A stretch of DNA of 64,000 nucleotides from Vandiemenella viatica (GCA_031002005.1 JARYHS010009186.1:102023992-102087991), one strand, 5' to 3'; positions 44,765-55,600 are shown, counted from the first letter of the stretch. The notes: generated by a model not told the origin, from the sequence alone. Numbers and translations are program-made.

Positions 44765-45150
44765 ATCACAAACATTAAATTGTACTAGACCTAAATTTAT
44801 CCATTTCCAGTGCATTTTCTGAGGCCTCAGATAGATCATATTTCGAGCAGGATGCTGTTCACAGTCGACACTGGAGCATGTGCTGAGTAGCCTGATCGTC
44901 TCCTCAGTCGCACTTGATGTCATCGAACACAGCATAGCCCCATCTTGCTAGGTTGACTTTGGATCAGCCCACTCCTGATCTCAGCCTATTCAGAGACTTC
45001 CATATCAACCATCCCTTGTCATAGCTAGGTTATAAAGATTCAATCTTTCCCATCCAAGATGAAGGGTAGCCTTAGCTTCCCACAGTTGAAACCTGGCTTT
45101 CTCAATTGTAGTTGTAAGTTCCAGTGATATTCTTAGGAAACTTTTCTTAG
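44765..45150 (-). pseudogene. LINE C-terminal zinc-finger region, fossil
   Basis: On the minus strand: KARFQLWEAKATLHLGWERL, then after a frame change GWLIWKSLNRLRSGVG, stop, SKVNLARWGYAVFDDIKCD, stop, GDDQATQHMLQCRL, stop, TASCSKYDLSEASENALEMD. This matches the tail of endonuclease/reverse transcriptase proteins of insect LINEs, which carry a Cys/His cluster (CxCG...T..H.L..C.L). The three in-frame TGA codons stand where an Arg, a Cys and a third residue would be expected, one to two base changes from sense. No catalytic domain is left. Confidence 0.85.
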
Positions 45151-45309
45151 ACTTTAATCTTTACCTGTGTAGTAAATGCCCATGTAATGGATCAATTGTT
45201 TTTTTTTTTAATGGCATTTGGCTTTTTTGCCAGCATAATCTGTATTTAATTTTCCTCAATTGTGTCAGATGCTTCTAGTATTGTTGATAATATCAAGTGA
45301 AGAACAACA

Positions 45310-45405
45310 CAACACTTTAAAACCACCCATGTCCTAGGCCGGACTCGAACCAGCGTCCTATACAGCGTGAAGCCAGCTCACTAGTCCCGCGCATTCGAGG
45401 CCATA
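45310..45405 (-). other. Possible tRNA-like SINE head
   Basis: The minus strand reads gggactagtgagctggcttc and cgctggttcgagtccggcc. The second is a good box B and the first could be a poor box A. No body or tail is recognisable, and it differs from the main SINE head. Confidence 0.35.
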
Positions 45406-45711
45406 GTAATGGATGAGTTTTTTGATGATGCGTTTTCCTCCTTTCCTTGTTCACTGATTAAATCTTCGAACAGAAGGTGGTGCTATTCCTGCGAGGCGGT
45501 GGAGCCATTGGACTGGAGTGGATTTTAAACAGCCTGTTATGATTCTGCAGGTGTCGTTAAGTGAAATGCCCACCGGTTTGGTATGACGGATATTGTAATA
45601 ACGGTGCAGCACTGGTATTCATAAACGCACCCACTGTTCGAAATCAGGTTTTAATGCAGTAACAGACCAAAGAACACCGATAAACAGTGAAGTGAAGAAG
45701 GAGGTATTGTT

Positions 45712-45905
45712 TTTTTTTTGTCGTTGTTGTCGACTAGGTCATTAATAGGTGGGAAGGGACTGGGGGGAACGAACGGGAAGGAAGCCTTTTTAACGAGCCG
45801 TCCCAGCATTTGCCTAGAGTGATTTCAGGAAATCATGGAAAATCCAAGCCTGAATGGTCGGATGGGGATTGGAACCCGCATCCTCGCGAATGTGAGGCCA
45901 GGAGA
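45712..45905 (-). mobile_element. tRNA-derived SINE
   Basis: Minus orientation: T run at 45711-45719, gttgtcgactaggtcattaa, ggtgggaagggactgggg, gagccgtcccagcatttgcc, agagtgatttcaggaaatc, atggaaaatccaagcc, then ggggattggaacccgcatcc and gcgaatgtgaggccagg as the reversed head. Confidence 0.82.
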
Positions 45906-45984
45906 TGTTATAAAAATGATGTCTCGTCTGACAATTTAATTGTAATACAAGTAATGAATTACATAGAAGATAATAAGTAGATTC

Positions 45985-46262
45985 AGGTGGCCATAATGAC
46001 CTGGTGACAGGATTTTTATTGGCTGCTCAATCCGCCCCTATCGTAACCGCCTGACCTACCCCGGTAATCCTACCGGGTATTGGGAACCTGCAGTTTAACA
46101 TGGAATCCGAATCACGGAAGCGTTCAGGCGTACTTCACATTACGCAGCAAGCTGTGCCAGATGTAAAGGTCGGGTTAAAGGGCTATGAAAATCCTCGCCG
46201 AGAAAGGGATTCGAACTGGCGATCTTTCAATCTCCAGTCATTGAGCCAGCAGGCAATTCAAT
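45985..46262 (-). mobile_element. Third tRNA-derived SINE type
   Basis: On the minus strand, gcctgctggctcaatgactg, gagattgaaagatcgcc and agttcgaatccctttctcg resemble a tRNA head (box A-like, anticodon arm, box B gttcgaatcc). A 190-bp unrelated body follows, including cccggtaggattaccgggg and ending ggtcattatggcc. It shares no body with the main family or the 19.4-kb type. Single copy here. Confidence 0.55.
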
Positions 46263-46820
46263 GGAAATAATAAAATTGCTCTAATCATATACCTCTTAAA
46301 CAGGTGATTCAAATATACCACAGACTACTTTGATGAACTCATACCTGTTGTGTTGCAATACTTATTGCATTACTATGTCAGTTGTTATTCTAAACTACTG
46401 ATAGATCCAAGTTTGCGGTAATTTTCCATTCATTGCTTATAACAGCATTCCAATTTCCATATTCGGTTTATATTTTAATGAAAGATTTAATAAGTTATTG
46501 TAGATCAAGGAAATCGCTGCCTGTTTACGATTTCTTGTTTCTTCTAGTGAGGAAAATTTACGAAACAATATGCTTCAATTTTTATGACTCTTTTACCCAC
46601 TTCTTACCAAATCCTGTTGCATGTAACAATATTGTAACGTCAAAATCGCATTGTTCAATTGAAAGTTTTCCATTATGCTGAATGCAAGTGACCGTACTTC
46701 CACCGATAACGGTATCTCGAATCTAATTTAGCTTCTAAAATCAATGGTATCCACAGAAAATAATTTCAGAATGTTGTAGTGCTTGATTTATATAAACGAC
46801 AGTCCACGGGTGTAAATTTG
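46263..46820. other. Unassigned sequence
   Basis: An 82-codon plus frame (46433-46681) has no recognised motif; nothing else seen. Confidence 0.5.
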
Positions 46821-46827
46821 TACTAGC

Positions 46828-47060
46828 TGGGTCGTTTTTGATGAAACTTGATACACGTTTTCCACTGGGTGACTAAAATTTTCGTAGGGGTAAATCAACC
46901 CAAACCCACGCTGGGTAGGGCGGAGACGAGTCGTTTAAATACATATAACAAAGGGATCGATTGACATGAAATTTGATTCACATACTTTATCCGTCAAACA
47001 AAAAACTATGGTGGGGTTAAATCTTCTCTAATCAACTCCTCACTACCACTACGGCGAGTA
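46828..47060 (+). repeat. Two diverged tandem units of about 115 bp
   Basis: tcgtttttgatgaaacttg, atacacg, gtgactaaaa, taggggtaaatc and cggagacgag in 46831-46930 are followed by tcgattgacatgaaatttg, attcaca, gtcaaacaaaa, ggtggggttaaatc and cggcgag in 46958-47060. Same order and spacing, perhaps 60 percent identical by eye. Origin unknown; it may be a piece of a larger repeat family. Confidence 0.55.
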
Positions 47061-47169
47061 GAAATGTTTCTCCAATCTTCATAAATAAATTAAGAACGAA
47101 ATATTTCTGAATTTTAGCCTTGAAAGATAAAAGTATTATCTGTGAATGTCGCGCGTAGGAGACAGTTGA

Positions 47170-47384
47170 CCGAACGTGGTGGGTGAACGGTTAACGTTCT
47201 GGCCTCGCTTTCGGGAGGACGCTGGTTCGAATCCCCGTCCGAGCATCCAGATTTGGGTTTTCCATGGTTTCCCCAAATCACTCCAGGCGAATGCCAGGGT
47301 GCTTCCTTCAAAAGGCCGAATTCCTTGCCCCAGTCCCATCCCGCCTCTAGCCGTCGACGAGGCGTAAAGTACTATAAGTAGCAT
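47170..47384 (+). mobile_element. tRNA-derived SINE, near intact
   Basis: ccgaacgtggtgggtgaacg opens the head; box B is gctggttcgaatcccc. The centre atccagatttgggttttcc and atggtttccccaaatcactcc is unchanged. The stretch between the a(g)gccgaattcc block and the tail is shortened (ccgcctctagccgtcgacgagg lacks the usual aatgacctcgacg). No clear target duplication. Confidence 0.9.
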
Positions 47385-48075
47385 ACAGGCAGTTTTTTTC
47401 CGTTACAAAAACATTTTTGTTTTCCTATACAATTCCTATGTGAACATTTTACTCCCCAAATTTTCTCACGAGCTAGGATCACAGCAACGCATATCACAGG
47501 TGTGGATTTTGTGGATTTCGTTGAGGTCAGTGACAGTTTGTCATAGATATGTTTTACGCGTTCAAAAGTTTTTCCTAATTGTTCTGTAATAAGTTGTGAG
47601 TATTTTGTTACGTGCCTATTACAATAAACAAATAAGGAATTGCTACAAATGAGGTGGTACTTCTTTCATTCTATTACAAACCACATACTTTACTACTCAC
47701 GGAATTGCGAAATTTTTGACGGGTCATCGAGAAATATAAAAAAGAATAGATATATATCATGTGACTTCTGCAGCTAGTTGCCCTTTTCCCTAGCATTCGT
47801 GGAGGTAGAATTCCGCATTGCTATTCACAACCATTGACACTAGAGGGATATTACGGCACAAGTATCACCCTCCGGTCATTCTTTACCTTTCACCGGAGTT
47901 TCTTCCACGGTACTTATTAATAGCAGGTTGAGTGGGACTAAAGATTCGAGGAAACACCTTCGACTTTGTCGTGGATCCAACCCTAATGCAGCCGTCCAGT
48001 CATAATACCATATTTAAAGCCAGTTATAAGTCGTAAAGTAGGTTAAATTACAGTGGAAAAAACCCATCCTCAAAA
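47385..48075. other. Unassigned sequence
   Basis: Nothing recognised. Confidence 0.5.
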
Positions 48076-48079
48076 CTCT

Positions 48080-48750
48080 AAGCAATAATTGCGTGGTGTA
48101 AAGACTGGCAGTTGTAGTTAAACGCCTAAAAAAATTCATGTATATCAGCATAAAGGTGAGACCATTTAGCTCTGAATATACAATTAATGACACTATCCTT
48201 AGAACGGTAGATTCCGCTAAATGCGTAGGTGTAACAATTCGTAATAACAATTCGCATATCGAGAAGATAATTGGAAAAGCAAATCTTATGCTTCGATTTC
48301 TAGGTCGTAATTTAAAATAGTGCACACCGGAATTTAAATCGTTTGCATGCAAGTCACTAGTGCGTCCTCACTTAGAATATTTTTGTTCTGTATGGGGTCC
48401 CTATCAAAAGGGGTTAATGGACGCTTTGGGAAAGGTCCAAAGAAGATCCCCCCGATTCGTGACAGGTATATGTAGTTGGAGGGAAAAAAGCCTAAGTGCG
48501 ATGTTGAAGGAGTTAAGTTGGAAAGACCTGAAACACCGAAGGCGTTGCTCTCGACAGAAACTAATTGCAAAATTCACGACTGACTTGTTTCGGAATGACA
48601 GCAAACAAATATTACTACCAGCTACATTCATATCTAGGAATGACCGTGAAAATAAGATAAGAGAAATCAGGGCCAAAACAGATTTATTTCTGTACTAATT
48701 TTTTTCCACGTGCGATTAGGGAATGGAATAGGGAGGATTTACCGGGCGAG
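48080..48750 (+). pseudogene. Jockey/CR1-like reverse transcriptase C-terminus
   Basis: WCKDWQL, a stop, then a frame holding TVDSAKCVGVTI, NSHIEKIIGKANLMLRFLGR, a stop, LVRPHLEYFCSVWGPYQKG, KVQRRSPRFVTGI, LSWKDLKHRR, a stop at about 48697, and out of frame FFPRAIREWNRE. The order (W..W.M.LN, YLGV, LVRPxLEYxxxVW, QRRAxRFV, LxWxxLxxRR, FFPRxIxEWN) is the connection and C-terminal region of jockey/CR1-type LINEs. Same module as 8.1-8.7 kb but only distantly similar. Broken by at least three stops. Confidence 0.87.
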
Positions 48751-48795
48751 TAAACTTAAAATCTGACAGGAGTAGTTCTCGATAAATCATTTCGG

Positions 48796-48832
48796 CCATC
48801 CTGATCTGGGTTTTCCATGGTTTTTCTAAAAA
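48796..48832 (+). mobile_element. SINE core fragment
   Basis: catttcggccatcctgatct and gggttttccatggtttttc match the centre of the main SINE, between the LINE coding part and its 3' end. Only about 37 bp. Confidence 0.55.
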
Positions 48833-48834
48833 TA

Positions 48835-48965
48835 GCTTATGGGCGCCTCTCCTGCCATATCCCGTATATTCCTTCCTATGCACAAATGGTTACACATTAG
48901 GATTGGTGTAATGCACCCTCCGCCACCCCCTTGTAGTGAATCGCGGAGTAATAACAACGTCTGGA
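48835..48965 (+). mobile_element. LINE 3' end continuing the 48-kb copy
   Basis: gcctctcctgccatatcccg, tatattccttcctatgc, attggtgtaatgcaccctcc and agtgaatcgcggagtaataac. The same block ends in TAA repeats inside both palindrome arms, so it is the 3' end of this jockey/CR1-like family. Separated from the coding part by the SINE core fragment. Confidence 0.6.
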
Positions 48966-49074
48966 GAGATTCCACATTGAAAGTTTGGTCTTGGATATAA
49001 TTAACACATTGCATCGAGGTGACTTGGTACGAATTAATCTCATCTTGCAGGTAAAGGGCGTCCATTTTACTCCG

Positions 49075-49400
49075 CGACGGTTTCTTTACGGCCACTCTGT
49101 ATGGTATCTACGTAGAACAGCGACCTTGCATCGCCGTCACGGCTCGGGCTCTTTCCGAGCCCGCTATCTGGGTGAGACACGCCGCGGCTGCAGCCGGATG
49201 CTGGGTGCAGCACGGCGCGGCGCGGCGCCACCGTCTGCCAACTGCGCACGCGCGCCGCCGCTTTCTTTCCCAGAAGGCCGGCGGGCGGCGGTTCAAGGTC
49301 GAATGCGGTCACGCTGCGCGCTGCAGACCAGGTCTCGCCCCTTCTGCGCACCTCGGGTCACGTGCTTCTGCCAGACGTTGTGACCCGCTTTTGTAGCAGA
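49075..49400. promoter_or_regulatory. CpG-rich island, candidate promoter
   Basis: Abrupt rise in GC with dense CpG (for example cggcgcggcgcggcgccacc at 49214-49233) in otherwise AT-rich DNA. It holds tgcgcacgcgcg (49243-49254), close to the NRF1 palindrome, a CACGTG E-box (49359-49364) and a perfect 7-bp hairpin ggctcgg/ccgagcc (49141-49161). Frames are open on both strands, as expected from low stop-codon frequency, with no known protein motif. It could be a promoter with first exon, or a GC-rich repeat. Confidence 0.4.
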
Positions 49401-50310
49401 CTCGCTGCTTACAAGTCTGCCACCAGTCTGACAGCCACTTAAACTTGGTCCGTTCTTTAACTTTCAAATCGCAAAATAGTATACAGTCATATTTGTTTGA
49501 ATGTTGTTGCCATTGCTCGTGAAGCTGTTTTCTGCAAGAGTAGTGTTATGCGGACAATACTTTGAGCATCCCGCAGGTCCATCCCTCCACCATTGCTCCT
49601 CTTCCGTTGTTGCAAAGACACGCCTCTTTTTGCCACACTTTCACATAGTCCGCTGAGCCATCTGTCTCTTGTTCGACATCGGGTCCACTATTCTTCCAAA
49701 TACAAACACTCTCATTTTCTTTGATATTTTTCTATCCTAATTCTTTTTATAAACTTCTTACTCTAAACTTTACAGGATTCTTACTTCCTCCTTTCCTCAT
49801 ATGTTCATTTCACAACTTGTCCATTCCAGCTAATTTAATCGTCTCGCCTAAAATTTCTCTTCCATCGTCAAGATTCTGCTCCTATCCGTACGTAAATGAT
49901 GAAAATAATACCTTTGCCTTTCTGTGGCACCTCTCTGCGCAGTAACAATCATCTGACACACCTGAGGAATACCTGTTTCCTTCTGCATTGTTCATTTACT
50001 CGCTTACAGTTTCAGCTATTATTTTTACCAACTTGAAATATAGCACCCGTATTTGTGTTGTATCTTCCCAAGCTGGAATTACTACAAAGGCGGCTAAATT
50101 ACTAGACTAAAGCTCTGAAAATCCCTTATTTAATTTTGCTGAATACATTATGAATTGAATTCATATGAGGATGTATATAGGAAATGTAGCAATGGTCTGG
50201 GGACATTTTGAAATGGCTTAGAGGATTTGGTCTCTCGTAGGTTCGCTAAGAAAGGCCGATAAAGCGACACAGTTTCTTAGTTATAAAACTTTTCTGTGCT
50301 TCCTTGACCC
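49401..50310. other. Unassigned sequence
   Basis: Flank of the CpG-rich island. No splice-supported exon can be called from sequence alone; frames are short and unrecognised. Confidence 0.5.
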
Positions 50311-50316
50311 GTATAT

Positions 50317-50530
50317 AGCCTGGAGATCAATCCAAATGTGAATTTATGGACTGCTGTTAAGACAAAAATCAAGAAGACCATAATTCCAACTGATACTGGG
50401 CTGACTTTGGAGAAGATCTGGTGCCATTAGAATAACATTAACGAAAATTGCCCATCATTGATTGAAAGCATAGCTAATGGTGTGAAACTGCAACAAATGA
50501 AGTCACACAAAGTATGGTGGTGTATGTGGG
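50317..50530 (+). pseudogene. Tc1-like transposase C-terminal fossil
   Basis: The plus strand reads SLEINPNVNLWTAVKTKIKK, TIIPTDTGLTLEKIW, a stop, then NNINENCPSLIESIANGVK. It follows the Tc1 pattern SPDLNPIENLWxxxKxxI, a spacer, ExxW..I, C..LI.SM..R..AV. The catalytic glutamate of the NPIEN block is replaced (NPNVN), and an in-frame TAG precedes the last helix. N-terminal parts and inverted repeats were not found. Confidence 0.65.
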
Positions 50531-51700
50531 CTCAATTTTAATTAGTTAAGGCACTCAGAAAAATAAAATATGTTAATTACCAACCTTTAGTCTAATAATT
50601 TGATCACCTGTGTATATCGCCATTTCATTTGCGGAGATCTGCATTCTGTAACATGTCTACTCCCATTTAATTTTAAAACTCCGTCTCTCCTGGTAAAATA
50701 TTTCAGATTCAAATCAGAATTGAAGGAGGAAGAATATCAGATTGTTTTGGCTCAACCGTAGTATACAACTAGAAACCATCTCGTGAGGCAAGTGTGGCCA
50801 ACGACACAACGGCCAAACACTTCAGGTGCTACCATATAAACATCACACTCGTTATTTTTCAGAATACAGATACATATGTTCTGGCCAAACCTAGTCACGC
50901 ATTTGTTCTGCGATGTTAATGGGTATAATGTTTGTTGCTCGCTTTCAGTGGTGTTCCGTATCATTATCGTGATGCACGTAGTAAACTAGAAGGTAACATC
51001 CAGCTATGTAAACTACGTCAATACGTAATAATTAATCTATGCTAGAACTGAATAAATCTGACCGTTTTCGGTGACAGATAAATGTCACTTCTTCCATCCG
51101 TTGTAAACCACGTATTGCGTGGCCACTACATTGTCGGCTGAAATGACAGCAGACGTGAGAAAAATATTTACGAGTTTGTGTTAACTAGCCACAATCAGTG
51201 CTTCATGCCTTTGGAATGCGTCCTTACAACCGTTACCGCGGTCTAGTAGGCCTCAAGTCTGGCACCGTTCTCGAAATTCCTCATTGAACCGTCCCGCTTT
51301 CCCAACTATCTCTACGACTGATTGACTTATCAGCTTGCAGTATAACAGTATTCAAAAGATCATAAGAGGAAAGGAAGAAATGTGTTATTAATCAGTATTT
51401 TTTTGTCTAATTAATGTGTTAAACCGCTTCGCCCCGAAAGGCAAACTCTTATTAACTATCGCTAAACATGCACAGCTTTCCTCAGCAAATGATCCATCGT
51501 GAAATCGTCAAACGCAACCACCGAGTTTCACGACCGACAAAACAAACTTTGAAAATCTCTAAGTACTTTGCGGTTTGACTGTTTCTGTTGTAAAGTTGAC
51601 CTTGATTCGTAAATTCTGGACCCTTAAATATTTAATTGCACCAGCAACTATGACAGAATCTAAATGAAATTTCTACTATATTAACAGAGTCTGGACAGTG
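50531..51700. other. Unassigned sequence
   Basis: No frame above about 70 codons and no recognised element. Confidence 0.5.
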
Positions 51701-51702
51701 AT

Positions 51703-51900
51703 TTGGTAGGCATTCGGGAGGATGCAAGTTCGATCCCCGGTTCATCCATCCATATTTCGATTTTCTATGGCTTCTCTAAATTATTTAAGGCGAATAGCGG
51801 GATGATTCCTTTAAAGGGCCATGACAGAATTCCTTCCCGTTCCCTGCTCGAGTCTTTACAGACTCTCATGACTTCGATGTCAATGACACAAATGTATTTT
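51703..51900 (+). mobile_element. tRNA-derived SINE, 5' truncated
   Basis: ggcattcgggaggatgcaag, ttcgatccccggttc (box B relic), ccatccatatttcgattttc, tatggcttctctaaatt, gaatagcgggatgattcc, ccatgacagaattccttccc and gacttcgatgtcaatgac. The A tail is weak. Confidence 0.75.
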
Positions 51901-52360
51901 TTTTTAACTGATCTAGAGGCAAAATTGGTGCTATGTTTTGTAAATGTTGTGTTTCCGTAGCTCGAATCACCATGTATTCGTTCAGTTTCGCTATTTTCAC
52001 CCAACCAATAACCGTTAGTAACAGAATATTTGGCCAAGGACCCGACGGCGCTGCCTCAGTATTAACTTGGATTTGTACCGGCACTTCTTAAACACAGGAC
52101 AACGTTAAATGATTTCTCCGGCATCCGTTCGTTACAATGTCAACATAAATACTATCTCTGACGAAGGATGTAGAATGGCAACCCAAAGCTTAGATTATCA
52201 AATAAACAACGCGGCATACCCCGAAATTTTAGTAATCATTAATTGTATAACGTTGACCATAAGCAGGCGACCAAGCCTTTAACTAACCGGAACGAACAAA
52301 TTATTGAGTTCCATGAACTGAAATGGCAATATCCAGTATATATTCTTACTCCATAAACTA
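51901..52360. other. Unassigned sequence
   Basis: AT-rich, nothing recognised. Confidence 0.5.
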
Positions 52361-52986
52361 CAGGGTGTTTAAAAAATGACAGGTATTTTAGAAAATCAGT
52401 AAAAACTAAATGGGCAGCAATAGAAATACACCGTTTGTTGCAATATACTTGGGACCACAGTAAATTTTCAGGCAGACAAACTTTCGAAATTATTTACAAT
52501 GTTCACCAACAGATGGCGCTGCAGTCTGGAAGAGTCTAAAGTACGGTATTTCAGCATATCCACCATGCTCAGCAATAATATGGCGTAGTCTCTGAACGAA
52601 ATTACCAGAAACCTTTGTAAACGTGTCAGGCTTCACATGCAGAAGAGATGTATTGCTTAAGTTGTTCAATTGTTTCTGGATTGTGGCGGTACACCTCAAG
52701 TGTCCCCACAGAAAGAAGTCACAGGGGTTCAGATCTGGCGAATAGGGAGGCCAATCCGCGCCGCTTCCTGTATGTGTGGAATAGCCCAAAGCAATCACAA
52801 GATCATCTATATCTTTCAAATCGCCTGCAGCGCCATCTGTTGTTGAAAATTGTAACTAATTTCGAAAGTTTGTCTGTCTGAAAATTTACTGATGTCCCAA
52901 GCATATTGCAACAAACTGTATTTCTATCGCTGCCTGTTTAGTTTTTATTGATTTTTCAAATATACCAGTCATTTTTTAAACACCGG
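52361..52986 (-). mobile_element. Second mariner-like element, internally deleted
   Basis: 626 bp bounded by inverted repeats of about 162 bp (52361-52524 and 52825-52986), the outer words being CAGGGTGTTTAAAAAATGAC and its complement with CCGG at the right end. TA flanks both sides (52359-52360 and 52987-52988). The repeats end inside at cagatggcgctgcag. They differ at many positions, so this insertion is older than the one at 5.6 kb. A transposase C-terminal frame survives on the minus strand. Confidence 0.9.
52490..52790 (-). pseudogene. Mariner-like transposase, C-terminal remnant
   Basis: The minus frame reads DWPPYSPDLNPCDFFLWGHL, a spacer, then FTKVSGNFVQRLRHIIAEHG, GYAEI and ends EHCK. 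PYSPDLNPxDFFLWG is the block around the third catalytic aspartate of DDxD transposases. The last codons run into the inverted repeat, so the repeat overlaps coding sequence. The N-terminal two-thirds is deleted. The first codons of the open frame (GSGA upstream of DWPP) may be joined from elsewhere. Confidence 0.85.
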
Positions 52987-52988
52987 TA

Positions 52989-55600
52989 CTAAGATAATTT
53001 TTTATGATCAGTTGTCACTGTCAATGAAAATTCGCTATTGGAGGACAATTTTAACACTAAGCCTGAATTCGGTTAAATAATCTGGAAGGAGAAAGAATTT
53101 ACCGGCAGAAGAAACAAAAATTACATCTCTTCTATTGCTAGATTTTTCTAACCCATTACATTAGTTTTCCCTGTACATAAAGAGAAATTTTGTGTGGTTA
53201 CTGTAGAATGAGCCAATTCTCCCAACACAATACGAACGCATGCAGCAGGCATTAAATGTCACGTTCCCGTTTTTATGTACAACACCAACGCGGCAGTAAA
53301 CTGTACAGGACACAGAATCGGGGCCGGACGAGATGTGGGCGCATTTGACGGCCGCCAGACTGGAAGCGTGTCACGTATATCCCTCATTTCGAAGGCTCAA
53401 CCGGAACCTGTGATTGACGTTTATTGGCTCGTTCCAGAAAGTGGAACGGGATGCCCCAGCACGCGATGAACTGTGCGCAGAGTCGTAAAAACGTTCGATG
53501 GGAGAAAAAGTTGGTCAGACAATCACCGCTTCATTTCTGAGTAAATTGGACTTGTTTCTTAGGGATGCAATAGAGCAGCTTCATCACTGAATATACTGTT
53601 TTGCTGTCAGAAATCTATTAACAGAACCGAAATTAATAGCTCTATTAAAACACTGGGTGAAGAAACTTTGATGTTATCGACAGAAGTAAGGGAAAAATAA
53701 TGATGCTACCATTTTCTTCGCATGCAAGAAATACACCGCACAAAGACATAAATTCTTACAACAGCTGATAATCTTAAAACAGCTGCTAAATCTAAAACAG
53801 CCGCTACCCACGAATAAGTCAATATTTCGCCATCAAAACCGTGGTGTATGGTTTTAACAGATCAAATTCTAAGATTCTAAGATTAATAAGAGGAAAAAAA
53901 TAAGTAATGCAATTGTCTTCAGGATTTTGAGACACTTTGAAGAATTTTAAATTAAACAAAAATTACCCGTAGTAAAAAGTGAAGCAAACAATTAGTGATG
54001 TAGATATAATGCGCATGTCTCTGAAAAGTGGCACAGGATATGAAGAAACGGAAATTTGCGTTGCCAAGAAATAATTCTATATTCTTCTGCACATTATTAT
54101 TATTGATACAGTATATGCTGCTGAAGAACAAATGGGGAATAATGAAACTGCTAAAAATCGTAATAATTGTGGAAAGCTACTGGGAAATCAGAGGCATAAA
54201 ATAAACATAACTTTTTAATAAAACATTAGGTGTAAAAAGAATATGAAAGTAAAATAACTGTAGAATCTAAAAAAAAAGAAGAAAAAAACTAACTGGAAAT
54301 ACATGCACGAACTAGTTGATCAACTAGGTATACAGTCTAAGTACATACTTTGGTCCCAGACTATAAGTATGCCCTAAATTATTATTAGAGCGCACCTAAC
54401 GTGTGTATTGTAACATGATTCTATTTTTTCGTTCAAATATCTTCCAAATGTTTTTGAAGCTTGCACTTACTCTGACAGAGGTAATTTATCACCAGTGGTA
54501 TGGTTAGCGATGGAAAAATGTTACCTAGAAAATATGTCTGTTCTGTATGTCCTATGATTACCATTACTAATGGTAATGGGATAAATTTAATATTGTCGTT
54601 GAAGAGAAAATAGAGCATAATTTTGACCCAGAAATAAAGTGAGGCTGGAATGAACTGATGGAAATTGTTTTTTTTTTATTTTTTAATGTAAGAAATAAAC
54701 ATTATCACAATCCTTTTAAAAGCTGGTACTTCAACAGTTCCTGTATCACACTTCAGATGGAAAAGGGTTTTCGGTTTGTCCTAGATCAAAGACTATGGGG
54801 AATGAAATCATTGTTTTATAACTTGTTTAAGTTCGCGCCTGATCATTGTATGCTCTAATCAGAAATGATTCAAGATCTGGTGACATTCTGAAAGGTAAAG
54901 TTTTCTTTAAACTTCGAGATCGGTGATTCGGAACATTTACATGTCAGAGTATGTAGGCAGAACTCCAACTAACTGTCAGAATGGCAGGAACTCAGTATTA
55001 CCATGGCTGTATACGTCGAGGTATGTTAATTTTCGCTATTATCATGTCTCGAATATAAAACGTCAAGAGATGTTTGTGTCGAAACTAGTAACTTATAATA
55101 AAACTAGATTTTTCTTTGCTTAAATATAAAAAAAAATTGACTGAAACTGCCTGACAGCTGGTAGTTATGACGTCAGTCGTGGATGTTGAATGAGTGACAG
55201 GAAAGTTATTACTGAGTCCACGGCTGTGGCGAGACTAGACCGAAATGATGTCATGGATGACTTCACTCTCCGAAACCTGTAATGTAAATGAAACCTTGGA
55301 CTACTTACGACTGACTCCCTAGAGGTGGTCCTTCTTTTCTGCCCGCTCCAACGAACCTGGAAACAAAAGAAAAGTGAATTAGTTTACAACATGACTGCAC
55401 ACTCACTACTAAATCATCATCAGTATTCTTCGAGAAAGAATACAGAGTAACGAAATCAACTAAGAGAATGAAGCGTTAACGTTTCATCCAGTCAAGTAAG
55501 AAAAATTCTCTATGTAGTTCCTATCATAATGGATTTTGTTCATCTTTACTATTTTTTTTCTTTGGCCCTAACTACTTCATGTGCTACTACTTAAGGGTAT
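52989..55600. other. Long unassigned stretch
   Basis: 2.6 kb, mostly AT-rich. 53260-53520 is a mildly GC-rich patch with a 64-codon frame of no known motif. A CRE-like tgacgtca is present at 55168-55175. Nothing else supportable. Confidence 0.5.

Noticed and set aside
46930..47060. CRISPR-like or satellite array
   Set aside because: Only two diverged units, no regular short direct repeats; the genome is clearly eukaryotic.
55160..55180. CRE-controlled promoter
   Set aside because: One tgacgtca octamer is expected by chance in tens of kilobases; nothing else supports a promoter.
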